From the NCBI RefSeq assembly GCF_001613165.1, contig NZ_BDBV01000039.1, positions 1 through 64,000 of the forward strand: a stretch of 64,000 bases of DNA, written 5' to 3'. Each line of letters opens with the position of its first letter. The stretch's first letter is position 1. A program made the position numbers and the translations under genes. This document shows, in pieces, positions 15,622 to 21,727 of this stretch. The DNA is from Nocardia mexicana NBRC 108244. GTDB taxonomy: Bacteria; Actinomycetota; Actinomycetes; Mycobacteriales; Mycobacteriaceae. Below the pieces are notes generated by a model. That model was not told the origin of the DNA. It did no database searches and saw nothing but the letters and a program-made list of their open reading frames with translations.

Positions 15622-16185
15622 TCAGGTCCGCGGGCCGTCGTCGGCCATGTGGTATTCACCGCCCTCGAGGCGGGTCAGCAGCCGCCCCGTCCAGCCGGAG
15701 AAGTTGTCGAAGACACCGCTCCACAGCTCGAGCAGGTCGGGGGAGTGGGGCGCGTCGTAGCGGCCGGGGAATTCGGGCACCATGGCCAGCAGATCGTCGC
15801 GGATCTCGGTGGCGTAGCGGCGCTGCGCGGTCAGCAGTTCGATCACCCGTGCGCGCGGCAGGGCCTGCATAAACGCGATTCCGGCGCCGTGCTCCTCCAT
15901 ATCGACGCTGGCGAGCGCGGCCTCCAGGCGTTCGAAGAACTCCTGCTCGCCCGCTGCCGTCAGTTCGAACAGCGTGCGCCCGGGGCCCTGGCTGCTGTCC
16001 TCGGTGCGCACCGCGCGGAGCTTGTCCTCGGCGGTGAGCTGCTTGAGCGCGTGATAGATCGACCCCGGTTTCACATTGGTCCACGTTTCGGCCCGCCACG
16101 ACAGCAACTCCTGCCGCACCGCGTACCCATAGGTCGGCTGATGCCTCCGGATCACTCCGAGTACGAGCAGTCGCACGGCGGACAA
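15622..16185 (-). CDS. PadR-family transcriptional regulator
   Basis: This protein of about 187 residues has the PadR winged helix (SAVRLLVLGVIRRHQPTYGYAV, WTNVKPGSIYHALKQLTAEDKL, FELTAAGEQEF) and a C-terminal helical dimerisation domain ending near LLTRLEGGEYH. I prefer the TTG at 16185, which sits five bases after AAAGGAG; a GTG at 16191 directly abuts that sequence. It is divergent from the VOC-domain gene at 16304. The shared gap carries two perfect TCAAATTTGA palindromes, so it probably represses both itself and that gene. Confidence 0.87.
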   Translation of the reverse strand: MSAVRLLVLGVIRRHQPTYGYAVRQELLSWRAETWTNVKPGSIYHALKQLTAEDKLRAVRTEDSSQGPGRTLFELTAAGEQEFFERLEAALASVDMEEHGAGIAFMQALPRARVIELLTAQRRYATEIRDDLLAMVPEFPGRYDAPHSPDLLELWSGVFDNFSGWTGRLLTRLEGGEYHMADDGPRT

Positions 16186-16221
16186 AGGCACTCCTTTCGC
16201 GGGGGTCGGACACCATGCTAT

Positions 16222-16274
16222 TCAAATTTGACTTCCGCGGTCCAATCGCCCTACGCTGGGCTAGTCAAATTTGA
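16222..16274. promoter_or_regulatory. Two identical TCAAATTTGA operators for the PadR/VOC divergent promoters
   Basis: The perfect 10-bp palindrome TCAAATTTGA occurs at 16222-16231 and 16265-16274, 43 bp apart (about four helical turns). Such AT-rich identical sequences are striking in 70% GC DNA. The first overlaps the -35 of the rightward promoter and the second covers its transcript start, which suits repression by the adjacent PadR protein. Confidence 0.7.
16228..16257 (+). promoter_or_regulatory. Promoter of the VOC gene (TTGACT-N18-TACGCT)
   Basis: A -35 hexamer TTGACT at 16228-16233 and a -10 hexamer TACGCT at 16252-16257 are separated by 18 bp, placing the transcript start inside the second TCAAATTTGA operator. 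The -35 shares bases with the first operator. Confidence 0.55.
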
Positions 16275-16303
16275 TTACCAGGTGACGCGAAGGAGTGGAC
16301 GCT

Positions 16304-16999
16304 ATGGGCGCCACCTCGATCCCTCTGTTGTGGAGCGGCGACCTTCCGGTCACGCTCGACTTCTACCGGGCGCTCGGCTACACGGTGACCGACGAGCAGA
16401 CCCGGCCCTACGCCTACGCCGTGGTGGTACGCGACGGATACCAGGTGCATTTCGGTCCCACGCCCAAGGGCGCGGGCAGTGCCGAGGAGGCCCACGTGGG
16501 CTGTCTGGTGCTGATCGATGACGCCGAACGCTGGCACAAGGAGTTCAGTGCGGGGCTGCGCGAGCGCTACGGCCGGGTTCCGGGCCGCGGGGCGCCGCGC
16601 ATCACCCGCTTCCGGCCCGGTCAGTCGCGCTTCACGGTCGTCGACCCGGCCGGAAATTCGATCATCTACATCGAGCAGGATGAACCCGATTTCGAATACG
16701 GCGGTTCCCGGGATCTGCCCGGGCTAGCGCGGGTGCTCGACAACGCGCGGATTCTGCGGGACTTCAAGACCGACGAGGCCAAGGCGGTGAAGGTGCTCGA
16801 GGTCGGCCTGCGCCGGTTCGCGCTACTCGCGTCCCCGCTCGAGCGCGGGCGCGCGCTGGCGATGCTCGCCGAAATGCATGCGGCGGCAGGCGATTCGGAG
16901 CACGCCGCGAAGCGGCGGGCGGAGCTCGCGGCACTGGAGTTGTCGCAGGAGGATCGCGACCTCATCGCCCACGAATACCCGGGCGTCGTGGAGACCTGA
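16304..16999 (+). CDS. VOC-family (glyoxalase/bleomycin-resistance-like) protein with helical C-terminal extension
   Basis: The ATG at 16304 is eight bases after AAGGAG. The 231-residue product has one VOC domain at residues 1-125 (IPLLWSGDLPVTLDFYRALGYTV, YQVHFGPTPKG, FTVVDPAGNSIIYIEQDE), as in bleomycin-resistance and glyoxalase-like proteins. It is followed by about 100 residues of helix-rich sequence (ARVLDNARILRDFKTDEAKAVKVLEVGLRRF...LAMLAEMHAAAGDSEHAAKRR) resembling TPR-like helical hairpins. VOC proteins of this size usually stop after the first part, so the extension is unusual. Regulation by the divergent PadR gene suggests induction by a toxic small molecule, possibly sequestered or modified here; the ligand is unknown. 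Confidence 0.8.
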   Translation: MGATSIPLLWSGDLPVTLDFYRALGYTVTDEQTRPYAYAVVVRDGYQVHFGPTPKGAGSAEEAHVGCLVLIDDAERWHKEFSAGLRERYGRVPGRGAPRITRFRPGQSRFTVVDPAGNSIIYIEQDEPDFEYGGSRDLPGLARVLDNARILRDFKTDEAKAVKVLEVGLRRFALLASPLERGRALAMLAEMHAAAGDSEHAAKRRAELAALELSQEDRDLIAHEYPGVVET

Positions 17000-17001
17000 G
17001 T

Positions 17002-17769
17002 TCACGCGGCCAGGGTCAGGACCTTCGGGCCGTCCTCGGTGACCGCGACGGTGTGCTCGGAATGTGCGGTGCGGGAGCCGTCGGCCGAGCGCAGCGTCCA
17101 GCCGTCCGGATCGACGACGATGCGGTCGGTGGTGCGGGCGAACCACGGCTCGAGGGCGATGGTCAGGCCCGGCCGCAGCTTCAGGCCGCGGCCGGGCCTG
17201 CCGTCGTTGGACACGTGCGGATCCTCGTGCATGGTGCGGCCCAGGCCGTGGCCGCCGAATTCGGTGTTGATCGGATAGCCGTAGGAGTGCGCGACGGCGG
17301 CGATGGCCGCGGAGATATCGCCGATGCGGTTGTCCGGCACGGCCGCCGCGATGGCCGCGGCCAGCGCCTCCTCGGTCGCGCGCACCAGGCGGCGGTCCTG
17401 CTCGTCGGCCGTACCGACGATGACCGTGGTCGCCGAGTCGGCCACCCAGCCGTCGATGCCGACGGCGAGGTCCGCGGTGAGCACGTCGCCGTCGCGCAGC
17501 GCGTAGTCGAACGGCAGGCCGTGTAGGACGGCGTCGTTCACCGACAGGCAGACGGTGTTGCGGAACGGGCCACGGCCGAACGAGGGCGCGTAGTCCCAGT
17601 AGCAGGAGACGGCGCCACGTTCGCGAATCCGTTGGCGGACATGCAGTTCCAGATCCAGCAGATTCACGCCCACCTGGGCGCGCTCCCGCAGTTCGCCCAG
17701 GACCTCGGCGACGAACTGCCCGGTGACGCGCATCCGCTCGATCTCGGCGGGCGTCTTCAACTCGACCAC
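17002..17769 (-). CDS. map: Type I methionine aminopeptidase
   Basis: This enzyme removes N-terminal methionine from nascent proteins. The 255-residue protein has the pita-bread fold and all five metal ligands: the two aspartates in LTADLAVGIDGWVADSATT, histidine in GGHGLGRTMHEDPHVSN, and glutamates in TIALEPW and AHSEHTVAV. The start is a GTG at 17769 preceded by AGGAGGT. It is probably an accessory Map, since it lies alone beside a small XRE regulator rather than in the secY-adk-map operon. The gap between them carries two GGTAT-N4-ATACC repeats, so its expression appears to be specifically controlled. Confidence 0.92.
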   Translation of the reverse strand: MVELKTPAEIERMRVTGQFVAEVLGELRERAQVGVNLLDLELHVRQRIRERGAVSCYWDYAPSFGRGPFRNTVCLSVNDAVLHGLPFDYALRDGDVLTADLAVGIDGWVADSATTVIVGTADEQDRRLVRATEEALAAAIAAAVPDNRIGDISAAIAAVAHSYGYPINTEFGGHGLGRTMHEDPHVSNDGRPGRGLKLRPGLTIALEPWFARTTDRIVVDPDGWTLRSADGSRTAHSEHTVAVTEDGPKVLTLAA

Positions 17770-17784
17770 GTGCTACCTCCTGTT

Positions 17785-17827
17785 GGTATTTTAATACCGA
17801 CCGTAGCAGTTGCGGTATTTGTATACC
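17785..17827. promoter_or_regulatory. Two GGTAT-N4-ATACC operators between map and the XRE gene
   Basis: Inverted repeats GGTAT-TTTA-ATACC (17785-17798) and GGTAT-TTGT-ATACC (17814-17827) are 29 bp apart. The second lies immediately upstream of the TAGTGT -10 of the XRE gene and the first lies just before the map ribosome-binding site. Binding by the adjacent XRE protein is inferred. Confidence 0.65.
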
Positions 17828-17844
17828 AGTCGTAGTGTGACCGC

Positions 17845-18108
17845 ATGGTTCGACTACCCCTCACGCCGGCCCAGGTCGAGGCCGGTCGCCGCCTCGGCAC
17901 CCACCTGCGTGCCGCGCGGGGCGAGCGGGATCTGGCGGTGGTGGCGCGCGATGCGGGCATCTCGCCGGAGACGCTGCGCAAGATCGAATCGGGCCGCCTG
18001 CCCAGCCCCGCCTTCGGCACCGTGGTCGGGCTGAGCCGCGCACTGGACGTCCCCCTCCAGGAACTGGCCGATATCTGGCAGTCGGCGACCCTGACCCGGT
18101 CGGCCTGA
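17845..18108 (+). CDS. Small XRE-family helix-turn-helix regulator
   Basis: This 87-residue protein is almost entirely one Cro/C1-type helix-turn-helix: AGRRLGTHLRAARGERDLAVVARDAGISPETLRKIESGRLPSPAFGTVVGLSRALDVPLQELADIW. It lacks an effector or enzymatic domain. The ATG at 17845 is six bases after TAGTGT (17833-17838), so the transcript is probably leaderless. It is divergent from map and is the obvious candidate to bind the two GGTAT-N4-ATACC repeats, controlling itself and map. A similar XRE-map pairing is, to my recollection, recurrent in actinobacteria, but I cannot verify this here. Confidence 0.87.
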   Translation: MVRLPLTPAQVEAGRRLGTHLRAARGERDLAVVARDAGISPETLRKIESGRLPSPAFGTVVGLSRALDVPLQELADIWQSATLTRSA

Positions 18109-18120
18109 CGAAAGCCCGGA

Positions 18121-19176
18121 TCAGTCGGTGGTGAGTTCGATGGGGACGGCCAGGACGTCGACCATGGCGCCGTTGCGGAGCACCGTGACCGGTAGCGAGC
18201 GGCCGATGGCGTCGGCGAACAGGTGGCGTTGAATGCCTTGGGCGTCACGGATTTCCGCGCGGTTCACGCTCAGGATCAGGTCGCCGCGCCGCAGTCCGGC
18301 CCGTTCGGCGGGGCCGTCCCGCACGACCTCGACGATGCGCAGGGCGGCGGGGCGGCCGGTCCGGGCGGCGACGGCGGCGGGCAGTGGCGCGGGCACGCCG
18401 ACGACGCCGAGGTAGGCGCGGCGCACCCGCCCGTCGGCCAGCAGGGTGCTGATGATGCGGCGCGAGGTGGCGTTGATCGGGATCGCCAGTCCCACGCCGA
18501 TTCCGGCGACCGCGGTGTTCACGCCGACCACCCGCCCGGCCGAATCCGACAGTGCCCCACCGGAATTGCCGGGATTGAGCGCGGCATCGGTCTGGATGAC
18601 GTCCTCGATCACCCGCGCCGTGCGGCGGGTGCCGACCGGTACGGAGCGGCCCAGCGCGCTCACCACGCCCGCGGTCACCGATCCGGCCAGCCCGAGGGGG
18701 CTGCCCACCGCCACCACCAGCTGGCCCACGACCAGCCCGTCGGCGTCGCCGAGCGTCGCGGCCTGCGGCGCGCCGCCCCGCGAGCGCAGTACGGCGAGAT
18801 CCGACAGCGGGTCGACGCCGACCACATCGAACCGGGCCTCGCTGCCGTCGGCGAAGACGACGGTTCCCGAGCGTGCCGATCCGACCACGTGCGCGTTGGT
18901 CAGCAGGAATCCGTCGTCGGTGAAGATCACCGCCGACCCGCCGCCGCGCCGGCTCTGCACGCTCGCGACGTGGGGCGTGACCGCCCGCGCGACGGCGATC
19001 ACGGTCCTCGAATACGCGTCGAGGGCGCCGGAGTCCGCGGGGACGCCCAAGAGGTCGTCGGTCCCGCGCCGCACCTCGCGGTCGGCCTCCGGCTCGGCCT
19101 GCCCGGCACCCGAATCCGCCGATTCGGCGCCCCCGTTCCCGAGTCGCGCGATCAGTTCGTCGTCCACGGCGATCAC
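18121..19176 (-). CDS. HtrA/DegP-type S1C serine protease with PDZ domain
   Basis: This 351-residue protein has a trypsin-like domain at about residues 55-260 with the full catalytic triad: H96 in LLTNAHVVG, D126 in VDPLSDLAVL and S205 in NPGNSGGAL. A PDZ domain at about 260-345 (YLGVVGVPAPLP, IVEVVRDGPAERAGLRRGDLILSVN) would bind substrate C-termini. It should act in protein quality control. Oddly, the N-terminal 50 residues are acidic and polar with no signal peptide or membrane anchor, unlike typical mycobacterial HtrA/PepD proteins. The start GTG at 19176 or the GTG three codons later are both possible, and neither supplies an anchor. Confidence 0.87.
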   Translation of the reverse strand: MIAVDDELIARLGNGGAESADSGAGQAEPEADREVRRGTDDLLGVPADSGALDAYSRTVIAVARAVTPHVASVQSRRGGGSAVIFTDDGFLLTNAHVVGSARSGTVVFADGSEARFDVVGVDPLSDLAVLRSRGGAPQAATLGDADGLVVGQLVVAVGSPLGLAGSVTAGVVSALGRSVPVGTRRTARVIEDVIQTDAALNPGNSGGALSDSAGRVVGVNTAVAGIGVGLAIPINATSRRIISTLLADGRVRRAYLGVVGVPAPLPAAVAARTGRPAALRIVEVVRDGPAERAGLRRGDLILSVNRAEIRDAQGIQRHLFADAIGRSLPVTVLRNGAMVDVLAVPIELTTD

Positions 19177-19305
19177 CCGCTTACATGATTACAACGCTGC
19201 CTCCAGCATGCGCCCGCAATAGCCGGAGCACCGATAATGTTCGCCCCCAGCGCAATCGCCGTGATGTCGACGCGGAGGCGTTCGATCGGTCGTGTCCCGG
19301 AGTGC

Positions 19306-20085
19306 TCATGTGGCCTCGGCTCGGAGGGCGGGGCCGAGGAGGAGTCCGCCGTCGATGACGTATTCCGACCCCGTGATGAACGAGGCGTCCGATGAGGTCA
19401 GGAACAGCAGCAGCTGGGTGACGTCGGCGGGTTCTCCGAGCCGGGGGATGGCGAACGGCTCGGGTGAGTAGAAGTCGGCGATCGCCGCGGTGGCGCCGAC
19501 CGCTGGTTCGTGGATGAAGGGGGTCGCGATCACGCCGGGGTGGATGGTGTTCACCCGGATGTGGTCTCGGCCGAGTTCGAGTGCCGCGGTTCGGGTGAGT
19601 CCTCGGACGGCCCACTTGCTGGCGACGTACGGCGCGTAGTGCGCAGTGCCGCCCAGGCCCATGGTCGAGGCGATATTGACGATGGCTCCCCCTGCCGCGC
19701 GGCGCAGGGCGGGGGCCGCGGCCTTGATGCCGAGGAAGGTCCCGGTGAGGTTGATGTCGAGGATGCGCGACCAGGTGGCCTGGTCCGTGGTTTCGATCGT
19801 TGCGGGCGGGTTCTGCACGCCCGCGTTGTTCACGAGCACGTTGAGGGCACCGAAGGCGTTCTCGGTGGCCAGTACGGCGGCGGACCACGACTTTTCGTCG
19901 GTGACGTCCAGGCGGGTGAAGCGAGCGCGGGGTCCGAGTTCGTCGGCGAGGGCGGCGCCGCGTTCGGTGTCGAGGCCGCCGATCACCACGTTCGCTCCCG
20001 CCGCGTGAAAGGCGCGCACGTGGCTCGAGCCCTGACCACCGGCTCCGCCGGTCACGAGCACTGTCTGGTTGTCGAAGCGAGGCAT
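19306..20085 (-). CDS. Short-chain dehydrogenase/reductase (SDR)
   Basis: This is a 259-residue classical SDR, an NAD(P)-dependent oxidoreductase. The cofactor motif TGGAGGQGSSH is at residues 11-21, NNAG near 90, and the catalytic Ser and YxxxK in NIASTMGLGG and YAPYVASK near 140-165; the PG motif follows (IHPGVIATPF). The acidic residue context (GGLDTERG) favours NAD(H). It resembles hydroxysteroid- or alcohol-type SDRs; the substrate is not deducible. ATG 20085 follows GAAGGAAC. It is divergent from a TetR gene across two GGTGAGT-N6-ACTCACC operators, so it is likely repressed until its substrate or an inducer is present. Confidence 0.87.
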   Translation of the reverse strand: MPRFDNQTVLVTGGAGGQGSSHVRAFHAAGANVVIGGLDTERGAALADELGPRARFTRLDVTDEKSWSAAVLATENAFGALNVLVNNAGVQNPPATIETTDQATWSRILDINLTGTFLGIKAAAPALRRAAGGAIVNIASTMGLGGTAHYAPYVASKWAVRGLTRTAALELGRDHIRVNTIHPGVIATPFIHEPAVGATAAIADFYSPEPFAIPRLGEPADVTQLLLFLTSSDASFITGSEYVIDGGLLLGPALRAEAT

Positions 20086-20140
20086 CGGATGTTCCTTCGG
20101 TATATGGGTGCATGACCGGGATCGGTGATGAACGGCGGCC

Positions 20141-20211
20141 AGTGGTGAGTCGGGCGACTCACCACTGTTCCGACGGTAGATCGGTGGCAGTGGTGAGTCA
20201 AGCCACTCACC
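20141..20211. promoter_or_regulatory. Two GGTGAGT-N6-ACTCACC operators between SDR and TetR genes
   Basis: Inverted repeats occur at 20144-20163 and 20192-20211, 48 bp apart. The first extends to a perfect 26-bp palindrome with 12-bp arms (20141-20166). The second abuts the TATACT -10 of the TetR gene. This is the expected layout for autoregulation plus control of the divergent SDR. Confidence 0.75.
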
Positions 20212-20226
20212 TCATATACTCGGCCC

Positions 20227-20871
20227 ATGAGCAGGGTCGCTACGACGTACCACCAGCGCGTCGCCCAGGAGAAGCGCGCGCTGATCGTGACGGCCGCGAC
20301 CGCACTGTTCCTCGAGTTGGGCTACGACCGGACGTCACTGGCGCGGATCGCGGAGTGCTCGGGCGTTTCCCGGGCCACCCTGTTCAAGCAGTTTCCGAGC
20401 AAAGCCGCCCTGTTCGACGCCATCGTGACCGAGTCCTGGTCGACCGCCGACGAGCAGGACCCTCCGCCGGCGGGCAATGTCGTCGACGGGCTCGGCATCA
20501 TCGGCCGCCGTTACGCCGAGCTGTTGAGGCGCCCCCAGATGGCCGACCTGTTCAGGATCGTCATCGCCGAACTGCCGCGGTTCCCCGAGCTGGCCCATGC
20601 GCAGTTCTCGCACGGGAAGATGCCCTACTTCGAGACCGTACGCAGCTACCTCCTGGCCGAGCACGAGGCGGGAACGGTGCGGATCGAGGACGCGGATCTC
20701 GCGGCCACCCAGTTCCTGGGCATGATCTCCAACTACGTCTTCTGGCCGACACTCCTGGTGCCGGGCTGGGAGGTGAGCGCCGAACGCGTCGCTCAGGTAG
20801 TCGACGAGGCCGTCCGAACCATCGCCGCCCGGTACGCCGCGACCAGACGAGGGCCGTCCACCAACGACTGA
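20227..20871 (+). CDS. TetR/AcrR-family transcriptional regulator
   Basis: This is a 214-residue TetR protein. The N-terminal helix-turn-helix reads KRALIVTAATALFLELGYDRTSLARIAECSGVSRATLFKQFPSKAALFDAIV (residues 17-68). A ligand-binding helical domain follows, with GIIGRRYAELLRRPQMADLFRIVIAELPRFPELAHA, a pattern seen in TetR_C-type dimers. The ATG at 20227 lies six bases after TATACT (20215-20220), indicating a leaderless transcript. Paired operators in the gap tie it to the divergent SDR. The inducer is unknown. Confidence 0.9.
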   Translation: MSRVATTYHQRVAQEKRALIVTAATALFLELGYDRTSLARIAECSGVSRATLFKQFPSKAALFDAIVTESWSTADEQDPPPAGNVVDGLGIIGRRYAELLRRPQMADLFRIVIAELPRFPELAHAQFSHGKMPYFETVRSYLLAEHEAGTVRIEDADLAATQFLGMISNYVFWPTLLVPGWEVSAERVAQVVDEAVRTIAARYAATRRGPSTND

Positions 20872-20896
20872 GTCCCGCCGCCGGTTGGGGTTGCCG

Positions 20897-21727
20897 CTAG
20901 GGGCGGATGTGCGGCGCCGCCGGGTTGGGTGGGGCGTCCACGACCCGTTGATGGGCTAATTCGCCCAGATCCTCTACGTACTCGCGGTATTCGAGGAGGG
21001 CGTGGTCGAGCAGGCGGGTGATCGCGCCGCGGACCGAGGCGGAGTCGACGGGGCGGACGGTGAGGGTGCGGCTGCCGGTCTCCATGTAGCGGCCGTCGTC
21101 GTCGATGTCGTACCAGCGCATCGTGCCGACCTTGCGGGGCGACCGGTGGCCCTGGCGGCGCGGACCGCGAAACACCGTGATCACCCCGGCACCGGCGGCG
21201 GGCCGGCGCACCAGGCGGCGATATCGCTGCAGCGGTGTGGATTCGCCGGTGTAGCGGAGGATCGGCTGCCGTTCGGGATACAGGTCGGCGGCCGCGAACG
21301 CCTCGGCGGGCCGGGTGCCGGGGGACTGCTCCGGCAGCAGCATCGCGAGCCGGTCGGGCAGCCGGTCGGCGGCCGTGATCGACACCTCGATCCGCGACCG
21401 CCGCGTGAACTGCATGGCGAGGGCGGCATGCCGGTCGTGCCGGGCGGCGGCGACCCGGATCGGCCCCGCCTGTTCCGACACCCCGTGGATCTCGGCCCAG
21501 ACCTCCGGATCGGTCAGCACCGTGAAGGCCCGGCGCAACAGGTCCGCCTCGTTCCATCTCAGGCGGCCCTGTTCGGAGTATTCCTGCCGGATCTGAGCCC
21601 AGTGGCGGTCGCGTTCGTTGACGTGACCGAACTGGGACAGATAGTGCAGGGGGTACAGCATGCGGTCGTTCGCGGGCCCGTACCACAGGGCCGCGAATTG
21701 CTCTTCGTCGAACGACCAGGACGCCAT
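20897..21727 (-). CDS. ESX secretion-associated protein, EspG family
   Basis: EspG proteins are cytosolic chaperones that bind the hydrophobic tip of PE-PPE or PPE-like substrates and escort them to a type VII (ESX) secretion system. The 276-residue protein begins WSFDEEQFAALWYG, and has LRWNEADLLRRAFTVLTDPEVWAEIHG near residue 55, RVAAARHDRHAALAMQF near 90, and the C-terminal RWYDIDDDGRYMETGSRTLTVRPVDSASVRGAITRLLDHAL. Those segments follow the mixed beta/alpha EspG fold. Its ATG overlaps the TAA of the upstream PPE-like gene (TAATG), so the chaperone is made from the same mRNA as its likely client. No ESX core genes (ecc, mycP) are in the window. Confidence 0.82.
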   Translation of the reverse strand: MASWSFDEEQFAALWYGPANDRMLYPLHYLSQFGHVNERDRHWAQIRQEYSEQGRLRWNEADLLRRAFTVLTDPEVWAEIHGVSEQAGPIRVAAARHDRHAALAMQFTRRSRIEVSITAADRLPDRLAMLLPEQSPGTRPAEAFAAADLYPERQPILRYTGESTPLQRYRRLVRRPAAGAGVITVFRGPRRQGHRSPRKVGTMRWYDIDDDGRYMETGSRTLTVRPVDSASVRGAITRLLDHALLEYREYVEDLGELAHQRVVDAPPNPAAPHIRP

